In this document: in pieces, positions 39,027-48,308 of the stretch
How positions within the stretch are numbered: position 1 is the first letter of the stretch
Layout: each line of letters starts with the position of its first letter
Origin: Kineosporia succinea
GTDB lineage: Bacteria > Actinomycetota > Actinomycetes > Actinomycetales > Kineosporiaceae
Length of the DNA: 64,000 nucleotides
Direction of reading: 5' to 3'
NCBI RefSeq assembly: GCF_030811555.1
Contig: NZ_JAUSQZ010000001.1
Coordinates: forward strand, 5,949,241 to 6,013,240
Made by a program: the position numbers and the translations under genes
The notes under the pieces: model-generated
The model's database searches: none
Told to the model about the DNA's origin: nothing
Seen by the model: the letters and a program-made list of their open reading frames with translations, nothing else

Positions 39027-40621
39027 GCGACAAGCCCCTGCTGAAGGTCAGCAACCTGGCCGTCTCCTACCGCGGCGGCGAGATCCCCGCCGTGCGTGAC
39101 GTCAGCTTCGAGCTCGGCGCCGGTGAGATGCTCGCCATCGTCGGGGAGTCCGGCTCGGGCAAGTCCACGACCGCGCTGTCGGTCATGGGCCTGCTGCCGC
39201 CGGGCGCCGGGATCGATCACGGCACCATCGAGTTCGACGGGCGCCGCATCGACCACCTGGGCGAGCGCGCGATGCGTTCGTTGCGGGGTGCGAGCATCGG
39301 CCTGGTCCCGCAGGACCCGACGGTCTCGCTCGATCCCACCCAGCGGGTCGGCACGCAGATCGCCGAGGCCCTGGTCATCCACGGCCAGGAGACCCGCAGA
39401 ACCGCTGCGGTGCGGGCGGTCGAGATCCTCGCCGAGGCCGGTGTCGACGACCCGGGCCGGCGGGCCCGGCAGTACCCGCACGAGTTCTCCGGGGGTATGC
39501 GCCAGCGGGTGCTCATCGGCATCGCCTGGGCCTGCAAGCCGCGCCTGATCATCGCCGACGAGCCCACCAGTGCCCTCGACGTCACCGTGCAGAAGCAGGT
39601 GCTCGACCGGATCGACCGGCTCACCGCCGAGTCCGGCACCTCGGTCGTGCTGGTGACCCACGACCTGGGGGTCGCCGCCGAGCGGGCGCAGCACGTGGTG
39701 GTGATGTCCGGGGGACGCGTGGTCGAGTCCGGTCCCAGCCGGCAGGTTCTGGAGAACCCGCAGGAGGAGTACACCCGCAAGCTCCTGGACTCGCTGCCGA
39801 CGCGCCGCACGCAACGGGCGTCCACGCGTCCTGCCGTCACCACCGGTGAACCGCTGGTCGTGGTGAAGGACCTGGTCAAGGAGTTCCACACCCGCGACGA
39901 GGCCGGTCAGCACCTCAAATTCCGGGCCGTCGGCGGTGTCGACCTGCAGGTGCGGCGCGGTGAGACCCTCTCGATCGTGGGGGAGTCCGGCTCGGGCAAG
40001 TCCACCACCGCGCGCATGATCATGTGCCTGGAGCCGCCGACCAGCGGCACGGTCGAGTTCGACGGCATCGACACCGGCGCGCTGAAGGCCAAGGAGCTGC
40101 GGCTGCTGCGGCGGCGGTTCCAGATCGTGCACCAGAACCCCTACGCCTCGCTCAGCCCGCGGTTCACGCTGGCCGAGATCATCGAGGAACCGATGCGGGC
40201 GTTCGCGGCGGGCACCAAGACCGAGCGGCGGGAGCGGGCCGTCGAGCTGCTCGAACGCGTGGGACTGCCGGGCAATTACGCGACCCGGCGGGCCTCCGAG
40301 CTCTCGGGTGGCCAGCGGCAGCGCGTCGCGATCGCCCGGGCCCTGGCTCTGCGGCCCGACCTGGTCGTCTGCGACGAGCCGGTCTCCGCGCTCGACGTCA
40401 CCGTGCAGGCGCAGGTGCTCGACCTGCTGGCCGAGCTGCAGGACGAGTTCGGCCTCAGCTACCTGTTCATCTCCCACGACCTGACCGTGGTGCGGGCCAT
40501 CTCCGACCGGGTCGCGGTGATGCGCCGGGGTGAGGTCGTCGAGACCGGCGACTGCGAGCAGATCTTCACCGACCCGCAGCACGAGTACACCCGGACGCTC
40601 CTGAACGCGGTGCCCGCGTGA
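39023..40621 (+). CDS. Fused DppD-DppF ABC ATPase
   Basis: A 532-residue protein with two complete ATPases in one chain. Unit one (residues 1-255) and unit two (about 275-530) each have GESGSGKST, a Q-loop, FSGGMRQRV or LSGGQRQRV signatures, and DEPTSALD or DEPVSALD. The linker carries RRTQRASTRPAVTTGEP. The start is a TTG at 39023, overlapping the permease stop, with GGAGG 9 nt before it. Fusions of this kind are frequent for family-5 importers of actinomycetes. Confidence 0.93.
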   Translation: MSDKPLLKVSNLAVSYRGGEIPAVRDVSFELGAGEMLAIVGESGSGKSTTALSVMGLLPPGAGIDHGTIEFDGRRIDHLGERAMRSLRGASIGLVPQDPTVSLDPTQRVGTQIAEALVIHGQETRRTAAVRAVEILAEAGVDDPGRRARQYPHEFSGGMRQRVLIGIAWACKPRLIIADEPTSALDVTVQKQVLDRIDRLTAESGTSVVLVTHDLGVAAERAQHVVVMSGGRVVESGPSRQVLENPQEEYTRKLLDSLPTRRTQRASTRPAVTTGEPLVVVKDLVKEFHTRDEAGQHLKFRAVGGVDLQVRRGETLSIVGESGSGKSTTARMIMCLEPPTSGTVEFDGIDTGALKAKELRLLRRRFQIVHQNPYASLSPRFTLAEIIEEPMRAFAAGTKTERRERAVELLERVGLPGNYATRRASELSGGQRQRVAIARALALRPDLVVCDEPVSALDVTVQAQVLDLLAELQDEFGLSYLFISHDLTVVRAISDRVAVMRRGEVVETGDCEQIFTDPQHEYTRTLLNAVPA

Positions 40622-41973
40622 GCGCCGTCCCGGCTGATGCCGTCCCGTTGCTGCGCAGCATGATTCGGGCGGCCTGCGTCAACGACGGACGCGTCGAGTC
40701 GGGTCAGGAGATGCGGAACGTCGAGCTTCTGCTCGGATACCTGGGAGGACGGGAGACGCTCGAGTCGCTGGGCGTCGAGGTGCACGTGATCGAACCCCGG
40801 CCCGGGCGGGGCAATCTCGTGCTCCGCCTTCCCGGTTCGGTGGCCGGTGCGCCGTCCCTGGCCCTGGTCGGGCACCTCGACGTGGTGCCCGCGGACGCCG
40901 CGGCCTGGACGCACGACCCCTTCGGGGCCGAGCTGATCGCCGGGGAGATCTGGGGGCGCGGCGCGGTCGACATGCTGAGCCTGACCGCCTCGATGGCGGT
41001 CGCCTTCCGGATGGTCGCCGAGTCGGGCGTGCGCCCGGCCGGCGACCTGGTGCTGGCCGCCACCGCCGACGAGGAGGCCGGAAGTCGCTGGGGCATGGGC
41101 TGGCTCGTGGAACACCACCCGGACCTGGTGCTCACCGACCTGGCGGTCACCGAGTCGGGCGGCGGGCTGGTGCTCGGGCCCGCGGACGCCCGTCGGGTCA
41201 CCGTCACGATCGGCCAGAAGGGCGCGGCGGGGCGTAAGATCGTGGTGCGCGGCGAGTCCGGGCACGGGTCCATGCCTTACGGGGTGAACAGCGGTACGTT
41301 GCTGGCGGCCGAGGTGGTCCGCCGGGTGGCGGGGCACCGGCCTGCGGCGGTGGTCGCTGCTGAGGGATGGTGGCCGGATCTGCTGGCCGCTCTCGGGTTC
41401 TCCCCGGCCTTGGTCGCGCGGCTGTGCGACTCCTCCACGGTTGACGACGCCTTGCCCGAGACCGGCGAATACGCCCGCGTCCTGCATGCTCTCAGCCACA
41501 TGACCCTGTCCCCGAACGTGCTGCAGGCCGGGGCCAAGGTCAATGTGATCCCGGGGGAGGGCCGCGTCGAGATCGACGTGCGCCTGCTGCCCGGCCAGAG
41601 CGGCGCCGACACCGACGCCGAGCTGGAGGCCGCCCTCGACGGGCTGCCCGGCGTCACGGTCGAGAAGGGCCTGGAAGCACCGGCTCTGGTGACCGAAGCC
41701 ACCGACCCGCTGTACCGGGCGATCGCCGCGGCCAGCGCCGAGGTCTACCCCGGCGCGGAGCCGCTGCCCCTGCTCACCCCGGGCGGCAACGACGCCCGGC
41801 ACTACCTGTCCCGGGGCCGTCCCTGCTACGGCTTCGGCCTGTTCAGCCCCACTGTCGGGCTGGCCGACTTCCGCCGCCGTTTCCACGGAGACGACGAGCG
41901 GGTGGACGCGCAGTCCGTCGAACTGTGCGCCCGCACCTACGAGCGCGTCGTGCGCCTGCTCGGAACCGTCTAA
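40618..41973 (+). CDS. M20 family metallohydrolase (ArgE/DapE-like)
   Basis: A 451-residue M20 enzyme from a GTG overlapping the ATPase stop. ALVGHLDVVPAD gives the first His and Asp, WGRGAVDMLS the bridging Asp, ADEEAGSRWG the catalytic Glu pair, and GNDARHYLSRG near the C-terminus the last His. The lid domain (VTIGQKGAAGRKIVVRGESG, HGSMPYG) is present. M20 members cleave N-acyl, N-carbamoyl or dipeptide bonds. Co-transcription with the importer suggests that it opens an amide bond in the imported compound. Confidence 0.88.
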   Translation: MSAVPADAVPLLRSMIRAACVNDGRVESGQEMRNVELLLGYLGGRETLESLGVEVHVIEPRPGRGNLVLRLPGSVAGAPSLALVGHLDVVPADAAAWTHDPFGAELIAGEIWGRGAVDMLSLTASMAVAFRMVAESGVRPAGDLVLAATADEEAGSRWGMGWLVEHHPDLVLTDLAVTESGGGLVLGPADARRVTVTIGQKGAAGRKIVVRGESGHGSMPYGVNSGTLLAAEVVRRVAGHRPAAVVAAEGWWPDLLAALGFSPALVARLCDSSTVDDALPETGEYARVLHALSHMTLSPNVLQAGAKVNVIPGEGRVEIDVRLLPGQSGADTDAELEAALDGLPGVTVEKGLEAPALVTEATDPLYRAIAAASAEVYPGAEPLPLLTPGGNDARHYLSRGRPCYGFGLFSPTVGLADFRRRFHGDDERVDAQSVELCARTYERVVRLLGTV

Positions 41974-41996
41974 CCCCTCTCGAAGGAGAAATCCCT

Positions 41997-42323
41997 GTGT
42001 CCAGCCACGCCGACCCCTTCACCGCCCTCGCCGAGCACGCTCCGCAGATGTGGTGCCGATTCGGCGGTTTCAACCAGACCGTGCTCGAGGGCGACACCGC
42101 CATCGACAAGAAGACCAAGGAACTCATCGCGATCGGCGTGGCGCTGACCACCCAGTGCGACGGGTGCCTGGAGGCGCACTCCGCGGCCGCCGTCGCCGCC
42201 GGGGCCACGCCCGCCGAGCTCGCCGAGACCATCCACGTCGCCGCCGCCCTGCGCGCCGGCGGGGCGTTCGTGCACGGGATGCGCCACGTCATGCCGGCGA
42301 TCTCGGCCGCGGCGCCGGAATGA
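41997..42323 (+). CDS. Carboxymuconolactone decarboxylase (AhpD-like) family protein
   Basis: A 108-residue CMD-fold protein from a GTG with CGAAGGAGAA upstream. FNQTVLEGDTAIDKKTKELI and ALTTQCDGCLEAHSAAAVAA match PF02627; the CxxC (CDGC) with the following His is the AhpD-type redox site, so thiol-dependent peroxidase or reductase activity is more likely than lactone decarboxylation. Its stop overlaps the next start (ATGA). Confidence 0.88.
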   Translation: MSSHADPFTALAEHAPQMWCRFGGFNQTVLEGDTAIDKKTKELIAIGVALTTQCDGCLEAHSAAAVAAGATPAELAETIHVAAALRAGGAFVHGMRHVMPAISAAAPE

Positions 42324-43213
42324 GCGAGCTCGAGCCGTGGCAGTGGCCGGAGGAGGTCTGGCGGACGATCGTCGAGGAGGTCCGGGCCGGCCGGTCGCTG
42401 ACCCCGGCCGCCTGGCCGGGCGGGGCGAAGGTCGCCGTGGCGATCTCGTTCGACTCCGACCACGAGACCCCGCTGCTGCGTGACAACCAGCAGACCCCCG
42501 GCACCCTGTCCACGGGCGAGTACGGGGCCCGCGTCGCGGTCCCCCGGCTGCTGCGGCTCCTCGACGAGAGCGGTGTGAAGGCCAGCTTCTTCGTGCCGGC
42601 GGTGTCGGCCCTGCTGCACCCGGGCGAGATCGACGCCTACACCGCGGCCGGGCACGAGATCGGCGTGCACGGCTGGATCCACGAACGCAACACCCTGCTG
42701 TCGTACGAGAACGAGCTCGACCTCATCGGCCGCAGCCTCGACACCCTCGAGCACCTGTCGGGCACGCGTCCGGCCGGGATCCGCACGCCGTCCTGGGACT
42801 TCTCACCCAGCACCCTGACCGTCGTGCGGGAACTGGGTTTCGCCTACGACTCCTCCCTGATGGCCGACGACGAGCCGTACGAGATCCTCGCCGCCGGCGA
42901 GCCGACCGGCCTGGTCGAGATCCCGGTCGAGTGGATCCGCGACGACGCCGTCTACTTCGGCATGTCCCGCTACGCCGGGCTGCGGCCCTACACCCCGCCG
43001 GCCGACGTGCTGGAGCTGTGGAAGCGCGAGTTCGACGGCGCCTACGCCGACGGCGGCCTGTTCCAGCTCACCATGCACCCCTCGATCATCGGGCACCGCT
43101 CGCGGATCTGGATCCTGCGCGAGCTGCTGTCCTACATCGCCGGCCACGACGGCGTCTGGACGGCCACGCACCAGCAGATCGCGGACGCGTGTCTCGGGAA
43201 GGACCGATCATGA
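42320..43213 (+). CDS. Polysaccharide-deacetylase-fold hydrolase, imidase/allantoinase-like
   Basis: A 297-residue NodB-fold protein. AVAISFDSDHETP is the first metal motif, HEIGVHGWIHERN the second (HxxxH), and GIRTPSWDFS the third. No signal peptide or export sequence is present. Cytoplasmic members with an EPWQWPEEVW-type start and SDHET motif act on cyclic imides, allantoin or N-formyl groups rather than on polysaccharides. Its position between a CMD protein and two dehydrogenases in an importer operon favours ring-amide or imide hydrolysis. The substrate is inferred. Confidence 0.8.
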   Translation: MSELEPWQWPEEVWRTIVEEVRAGRSLTPAAWPGGAKVAVAISFDSDHETPLLRDNQQTPGTLSTGEYGARVAVPRLLRLLDESGVKASFFVPAVSALLHPGEIDAYTAAGHEIGVHGWIHERNTLLSYENELDLIGRSLDTLEHLSGTRPAGIRTPSWDFSPSTLTVVRELGFAYDSSLMADDEPYEILAAGEPTGLVEIPVEWIRDDAVYFGMSRYAGLRPYTPPADVLELWKREFDGAYADGGLFQLTMHPSIIGHRSRIWILRELLSYIAGHDGVWTATHQQIADACLGKDRS

Positions 43214-44016
43214 GCAAGCACGCTGTCGTCACCGGCGCCGGCAACGGCCTGGGGGCCGCCGTCGCGAGAGGGCTGGGCGCCGCCGGGTACGACGTCACCG
43301 GGGTCGACCTGCGCCGCCCCGCCCTCGAGAAGGTGATGGACGAGATCGCCGGTGAGCACGGCGTCCGTACCCGCTCGCTGGTCGGTGACCTGGCCGACGA
43401 GGCCTTCGCGACCGACCTGGTCACCATGGCCTGGGCCCAGGCCCCGGTGGACGGGCTCGTCAACGCCGCCGGCATCTACCCCGCGATCCCGTTCCTGGAG
43501 ATCGACGCGGCCGCCTGGAACCACGTGCAGGCCGTCAACGTGGTCGCGCCGCTGCTGGCCACCCAGCAGCTGGCCCGCCTCGCCGTCCCCGCCGGGCACA
43601 CCCCGGCGGTCGTCAACATCACCTCCGGCGCCGCCAGCCGGGCCCGGCCCGGGACGTCGCACTACTCCACCTCCAAGGCCGCGCTGGTGATGCTGACCAA
43701 GTCCTCGGCGATCGAGTTGGGACCGGCCGGGATCCGCGTGAACGCCGTCGCCCCGGGCTTCTTCCCGGTCGCCAGCGAAGTCAACCCGATCAGCGAGGAG
43801 TACGCGGCGATCATGGCCGCGGCCGACGTGCTGCCCGGCGGCGCGCGCTCGTCCGACATCGCGCACGCCGTGGAGTTCCTGCTCAGCGACAAGGCCCGCT
43901 GGATCTCCGGGGCGGTCCTGCCCGTCGACGGCGCGACCTCCGTCGGCACCACGAAACTTCCCCAGCACTGGGCCGGTACGAGCGACTGGCAGAACACCCA
44001 GGAGGCCACCGCATGA
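43210..44016 (+). CDS. SDR family oxidoreductase
   Basis: A 268-residue classical SDR. TGAGNGLGAAVARGL is the cofactor site, VDLRRPALEKV suggests NAD (Asp after strand 2), VNAAGIYP the NAAG motif, ITSGAASRA the Ser and YSTSKAALVM the Tyr/Lys pair. The C-terminal tail HWAGTSDWQNTQEAT is longer than usual. ATGA overlaps on both sides. Confidence 0.9.
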   Translation: MSKHAVVTGAGNGLGAAVARGLGAAGYDVTGVDLRRPALEKVMDEIAGEHGVRTRSLVGDLADEAFATDLVTMAWAQAPVDGLVNAAGIYPAIPFLEIDAAAWNHVQAVNVVAPLLATQQLARLAVPAGHTPAVVNITSGAASRARPGTSHYSTSKAALVMLTKSSAIELGPAGIRVNAVAPGFFPVASEVNPISEEYAAIMAAADVLPGGARSSDIAHAVEFLLSDKARWISGAVLPVDGATSVGTTKLPQHWAGTSDWQNTQEATA

Positions 44017-45041
44017 ACCCCCGCTACGTCATCATCGGCGCCGGCGCGATCGGCGGGACCGTCGGGCACGCCATGGTCGCGGCGGGCGAGAACGTCGTCC
44101 TCGTCGACACCGACGCCGCGCACGTCGAGGCCATCCGCTCCGGCGGGCTGCGCATCCGCGCCGTCGACGGCACCGACGACACCGTGAGGATTCCCGCGTA
44201 CACGCCCGAGGACTACCCGGCCGACGCCCCGCCGGCCGACTTCGCCGTGGTCGCGACCAAGTCGCAGCACACCCGGACCGCCACGGAGTGGGCCGCCTCA
44301 CGGCTGGCCCCGGACGGGCGGGTGGTGTCGCTGCAGAACGGCATCAACGAGCCGGTCATCGCCGAGATCGTCGGCGCCGGGCGGGTGATCAGCGCCTTCG
44401 TCAACATCTTCAGCGACTACCTGGAGCCCGGTGTGGTCTCCTTCGGGGGCACCGGCGCGCTGTCGGTCGGGATGCCCACGCTCAGCGCCCCGGACGCCTA
44501 CGCCCTCGAGGTGGCCCGTGCCTTCCGCGCCTACGGGCCGGTGACCGCGTCCGCGAACGTCGGCGGATACCGTTTCGCCAAGCGTGGTTTCGGCGGGATC
44601 CTGGGCCTGACCTCGGTCGTGGACGCGCCGATGGCGCAGGTCGTCGACGCCCACCGCGACCTGGCCGCCGCCGTGGCCCGCGAGAGCACCGAGGTCGCCG
44701 TGCGCGCCGGGGTCGTGCTGGAGAGCTTCGACGGCTACGAGCCCTACGCCTTCCGCGCCGACGCCACCGACGCCGTGCGTGAGGCCGCGCTCGACCGTCT
44801 CGTCACCTATCTGACCGGGCAGCCGAAAGACCGCAGCGGCGGGTTCCGGGACATCGCCGTGCGCCGCCGCCCGACCGAGAAGAGCCTGATCGACGACGGG
44901 TACGCCGCGCTGGCGGCCGAGCACGGCGTCGACACCCGGATGTCCACGGCGGTCGGGCGGATGCTGGGCGAGCTGTCCGCCGGCACCCGGGAGTTCACCC
45001 CGGCCAACCTCGACGAGCTGCGCGCGATCCTGAACGCCTGA
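44013..45041 (+). CDS. Ketopantoate reductase (PanE/ApbA) family protein
   Basis: A 342-residue dehydrogenase. The NADP fold begins YVIIGAGAIGGTVGHAMVAA, the catalytic Lys is in VVATKSQHT, and the C-terminal helical domain includes ALDRLVTYLTGQPKDRSGGF, RRPTEKSLIDDGYAALAAEH. This last part deviates from true PanE. Inside a catabolic operon it more likely oxidises or reduces a 2-hydroxy or 2-keto acid intermediate than makes pantoate. Confidence 0.85.
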   Translation: MNPRYVIIGAGAIGGTVGHAMVAAGENVVLVDTDAAHVEAIRSGGLRIRAVDGTDDTVRIPAYTPEDYPADAPPADFAVVATKSQHTRTATEWAASRLAPDGRVVSLQNGINEPVIAEIVGAGRVISAFVNIFSDYLEPGVVSFGGTGALSVGMPTLSAPDAYALEVARAFRAYGPVTASANVGGYRFAKRGFGGILGLTSVVDAPMAQVVDAHRDLAAAVARESTEVAVRAGVVLESFDGYEPYAFRADATDAVREAALDRLVTYLTGQPKDRSGGFRDIAVRRRPTEKSLIDDGYAALAAEHGVDTRMSTAVGRMLGELSAGTREFTPANLDELRAILNA

Positions 45042-45082
45042 GCGGCTTTTCGAGACCTGATCGACCACGAGAGGAAATGCGC

Positions 45083-45562
45083 ATGACCACGACGACCCTG
45101 ACCCCGGAGAACCGCCTGCGCGACGCGGGCGCCGGGCTGCCCGAGCCGGCCGCGCCTCTGGCCAACTACGCGGCCGTGACCCGCACCGGCTCCCTGCTCT
45201 TCACCGCCGGGCAGCTGCCGGTGGCCGCGGGCGTGATGCTGGCCGAGGGCAAGGTCGGCACCTCCGTCACGCCCGAGCAGGCCGGCGCGTGCGCCCGGCA
45301 GGCGGCCCTGAACGCCCTGGCCGCGATCCGGGCCGAGGTCGGCGACCTGTCGAAGGTCGTGCGGGTGGTGAAGGTGGTGGTGTTCGTGGCCAGCGACCCG
45401 TCGTTCACCGGCCAGCCCGGGGTCGCCGACGCCGCCAGCGAGGTGATGAACCTGGCCTTCGGCGCGGCCGGGCGGCACTCGCGCAGTGCCGTCGGGGTGG
45501 CGGTCCTGCCCAAGGACGCGCCGGTCGAGGTGGAGGTCATCGTGGAGGTCGGCGAGGGGTGA
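45083..45562 (+). CDS. RidA/YjgF family protein
   Basis: A 159-residue RidA-like protein, longer than the usual 130. TRTGSLLFTAGQLPVAAG and QAALNALAAIRAEVGDLSKV, VVRVVKVVVFVASDP, HSRSAVGVAVLPKDAPVEVE follow the family, but the catalytic Arg (usually IRxxV) is replaced in the SRSAVGVAVLPKD strand only in part: the Arg of HSRSAVG is kept. GAGAGGA is 7 nt before the ATG at 45083. RidA removes reactive enamines or imines; in nitrogen-ring catabolism (for example Rut) such a protein deaminates an aminoacrylate. It is the last gene before a terminator-like hairpin. Confidence 0.85.
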   Translation: MTTTTLTPENRLRDAGAGLPEPAAPLANYAAVTRTGSLLFTAGQLPVAAGVMLAEGKVGTSVTPEQAGACARQAALNALAAIRAEVGDLSKVVRVVKVVVFVASDPSFTGQPGVADAASEVMNLAFGAAGRHSRSAVGVAVLPKDAPVEVEVIVEVGEG

Positions 45563-45571
45563 GCCGAGGGC

Positions 45572-45609
45572 GCCGGGCCCGGTTCCCCTGACCGGGAACA
45601 GGGCCCGGC
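45572..45609. terminator. Long hairpin after the RidA gene
   Basis: GCCGGGCCC (45572-45580) pairs with 45601-45609 and GTTCCC (45582-45587) with GGGAAC (45594-45599) around a 6-nt loop, one mismatch between them. No U-tract. It probably separates the importer operon from the next unit. Confidence 0.65.
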
Positions 45610-45634
45610 CCAGGGTTGACGCCGGGCCTGCGGA

Positions 45635-45684
45635 ACGTCATTCTCAAAAACGCGGACAGTTGTCCGCGCCGCTGACAATGACGT
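45635..45684 (+). promoter_or_regulatory. Nested inverted repeats abutting the ribosome site of the amidohydrolase
   Basis: An outer 8-bp pair (ACGTCATT 45635-45642, AATGACGT 45677-45684) encloses an inner perfect hairpin CGCGGACA-GT-TGTCCGCG (45651-45668). The right outer arm ends 1 nt before GGAGG (45686-45690), the Shine-Dalgarno of the gene at 45697. In RNA the fold would sit next to the ribosome site; in DNA each pair could be an operator. TTGACG at 45616-45621 may be the -35. Confidence 0.5.
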
Positions 45685-45696
45685 CGGAGGAACCGC

Positions 45697-47157
45697 ATGG
45701 CCCGCGCAGCAGCATCGTTCGAGAACGCCCCGGCCATCGTGCTGCGGGGCGGCACCGTGCTCACCCTCGACGACCGGCGCACGGTGCTCACCGGCGCCGA
45801 CGTGCTCGTCGTGGGGGAGCGGATCGAGGCGATCGGCCCGCACCTGGAGGTGCCCGAGGGCACGGCCGAGGTGGACGCCACCGGCGGCATCGTGATGCCG
45901 GGCATGATCGACACCCACCGGCACATGTGGCAGAGCGCGATGCGGGGCTACGGCGCCGACTGGACCCTGACCCAGTACTTCGTCTGGAATTACCTCGAGC
46001 ACGGCCGCAAGTTCCGGCCCCAGGACATCTACGCGGGCAACCTGCTCAGCGGGCTCGAGGCGCTCGAGGCCGGTGTGACCACCACCGTCGACTGGTCGCA
46101 CAACCTGCAGACCGTCGAGCACGCCGAGGCCGCCGTCGACGCGCTGGAAGAGGTGCCGGGCCGGTTCGTGCTGGCCTACGGCAACATCCAGGCCGGGCCC
46201 TGGGAATGGACCGCCGCCCCCGAGTTCCGGGCGTTCGCCGAACGCCGGATGCACCGCGGCGACCTGCTCGGCCTCCAGCTCGCCTTCGACGTGACCGGCG
46301 ACCCGGCCTTCCCCGAGCGGGCCGCGTTCGAGGTCGCGCGTGACCTGGGCGTCGCCGTCACCACACACGCCGGGGTCTGGGGCGCCACCAACGACAACGG
46401 CATCCGGCTCATGCACGAGAACGGTTTCATGACCCCGCAAACCGTGTACGTGCACGCCACCACCCTCAGCGACGACTCCTACCAGCGGATCGCGGCCACC
46501 GGCGGCAGCGCCTCGGTGGCGGCCGAGAGCGAGGCCAGCTGCGGGCAGGGCTACCCCTCCAGCTGGGCGCTGCGGCGCCACGGCATCCCGATCTCGCTGT
46601 CGATGGACACCAGCGTGTGGATGAGCGCCGACATCTTCACCGCCATGCGCCAGACCCTGGCCGCCGACCGCACCCGTGAGCACCACGAGGCCCACGCGGG
46701 CGGGGGGACCGTCACCCACCTGGGGGCCCGTACGGCGGACGTGGTCGGGTGGGCCACCCGTGGTGGGGCCCGGGCCCTCGGGAAGGACGACGTGCTGGGC
46801 AGTCTCGAGGTCGGCAAGAAGGCCGACGTGGTGCTGATCAAGAACGACGACTCGCCCGTCATGTTCCCCCTGCTCAACCCCTACGGGCACGTGGTCATGC
46901 AGGCCCAGCGCGGTGACGTGCACACCGTGCTCGTCAACGGCCGCGTGGTCAAGCACGAGCACCGGTTGGTCGGGGCGAATGTGGGACGCGCGAGGCGAGC
47001 CATCGAGGAGACCGTCGAGTACCTGCGGGCAGAGCTGGGCGAGGCCGCCTGGGCGGAGGGGATGAGCCCGCGGATCCCCGAGTCCAAGGTGCTCGACAAC
47101 CCCTACACCTACACCGATTTCGCCGATGCCTCCACCCATCGGGCCGAAGCGTCGTGA
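45697..47157 (+). CDS. Amidohydrolase of the chlorohydrolase/cytosine-deaminase group
   Basis: A 486-residue amidohydrolase. MPGMIDTHRHMWQSAM (His74, His76) is the first metal pair, VAVTTHAGVW and VYVHATTLSD give the further His, and ISLSMDTSVW the Asp; ATRGGARALGKDDVLGSLEV and GKKADVVLI are the C-terminal beta-sandwich signature. ATZ/TRZ members release amino or chloro groups from aromatic nitrogen rings. It starts a second unit in the catabolic region, overlaps the CoA-transferase (GTGA-type, 47154-47157), and probably performs a deamination or ring hydrolysis. Confidence 0.9.
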   Translation: MARAAASFENAPAIVLRGGTVLTLDDRRTVLTGADVLVVGERIEAIGPHLEVPEGTAEVDATGGIVMPGMIDTHRHMWQSAMRGYGADWTLTQYFVWNYLEHGRKFRPQDIYAGNLLSGLEALEAGVTTTVDWSHNLQTVEHAEAAVDALEEVPGRFVLAYGNIQAGPWEWTAAPEFRAFAERRMHRGDLLGLQLAFDVTGDPAFPERAAFEVARDLGVAVTTHAGVWGATNDNGIRLMHENGFMTPQTVYVHATTLSDDSYQRIAATGGSASVAAESEASCGQGYPSSWALRRHGIPISLSMDTSVWMSADIFTAMRQTLAADRTREHHEAHAGGGTVTHLGARTADVVGWATRGGARALGKDDVLGSLEVGKKADVVLIKNDDSPVMFPLLNPYGHVVMQAQRGDVHTVLVNGRVVKHEHRLVGANVGRARRAIEETVEYLRAELGEAAWAEGMSPRIPESKVLDNPYTYTDFADASTHRAEAS

Positions 47158-48308
47158 GTGGGAACGCCGGGCCGCTGGCCGGCCTCCTGGTCGCGGACTT
47201 CTCCCGCATCCTGGCCGGCCCCTACGCCACCATGCTCCTGGCCGACCTGGGCGCCGACGTGGTCAAGGTCGAGGGCCGGGCCGGTGACGACACCCGCTCC
47301 TGGCGGCCGCCGGTGCGAGACGACGAGTCCACCTACTTCCTCGGCATCAACCGGGGCAAGCGCTCGATCGCGCTCGACCTGCGCGAGGCCGACGACGTGG
47401 CCGCCGCCCGCGAACTGGCCCGCCGCGCCGACGTCGTCATCGAGAACCTCCGGCCCGGCGGCATGGACAGGTTCGGGCTCGGCTACGACAGCGTCAGTGC
47501 CACCAATCCGGGCGTGATCTACGCGTCCATCAGCGGTTTCGGAACCGGTGCCGGGCGTGACGTGCCCGGCTACGACCTGATGGTGCAGGCCATGTCCGGC
47601 CTGATGAGCCTGACCGGTGACCCCGACGGCTCGCCCTACCGGGCCGGGATCTCGGTGTTCGACGTGATGGCCGGCAACCACGCCACGATCGGGATCCTCG
47701 CCGCCCTGCACCACCGCGACGCCACCGGCGCCGGGCAGCACGTCGAGGTCAACCTGCTGTCCTCGGCCCTGACCGGCCTGGTCAACCACAGCTCGGCCTG
47801 GGTCGCCGGTGGCACCGTGCCCTACCGGATGGGCAACGCGCACCCCAGCGTCTTCCCCTACGAGCCGATGCCCACCGCCGACGACGACCTGATCGTGGCG
47901 GCGGGCAACGACGCCCAGTTCCGCAAGCTCTGCGACGTTCTCGGGATCCCGGAGATCGCGCAGGACGAGCGCTTCGCCCGCAACGCCGACCGCACGCAGC
48001 GGCGCGAGGAACTGCGGCCGATCCTCGTCGAGCGCCTGAAGAGCGCCGGTGCCGTGGAGTGGTTCGACCGGCTGACCGCCGCCGGGGTGCCCAGCGGCCC
48101 GATCCAGACCATCGACGGCGGCTTCGCCATGGCCGAGCGCTTCGGCCTCGACCCGGTGGTCACCGTCGGCGAGGGCGAGCGGGCCGTGCCGACCACGCGT
48201 CACCCCATCCGCCTCTCGGCCACCCCCGCGGTCTACCGGCTGCCACCGCCACGCCTGGACGAACACGGCGACGAGGTGCGGGAATGGCTGCGGGAGAACG
48301 AATCATGA
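47154..48308 (+). CDS. Class III (CaiB/BaiF) CoA-transferase
   Basis: A 384-residue family III transferase. VADFSRILAGPYATMLLADL, GADVVKVEGRAGDDTR, FLGINRGKRSIALDLR and VVIENLRPGGMDRFGLGYDS are the standard N-terminal blocks; the catalytic Asp is Asp141 in GYDLMVQAMSG. The C-terminal SGPIQTIDGGFAMAERF is also conserved. It overlaps the citryl-CoA-lyase-like gene (ATGA). Together they suggest activation of a di- or tricarboxylic acid to its CoA ester, followed by C-C cleavage. Confidence 0.9.
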   Translation: MSGNAGPLAGLLVADFSRILAGPYATMLLADLGADVVKVEGRAGDDTRSWRPPVRDDESTYFLGINRGKRSIALDLREADDVAAARELARRADVVIENLRPGGMDRFGLGYDSVSATNPGVIYASISGFGTGAGRDVPGYDLMVQAMSGLMSLTGDPDGSPYRAGISVFDVMAGNHATIGILAALHHRDATGAGQHVEVNLLSSALTGLVNHSSAWVAGGTVPYRMGNAHPSVFPYEPMPTADDDLIVAAGNDAQFRKLCDVLGIPEIAQDERFARNADRTQRREELRPILVERLKSAGAVEWFDRLTAAGVPSGPIQTIDGGFAMAERFGLDPVVTVGEGERAVPTTRHPIRLSATPAVYRLPPPRLDEHGDEVREWLRENES

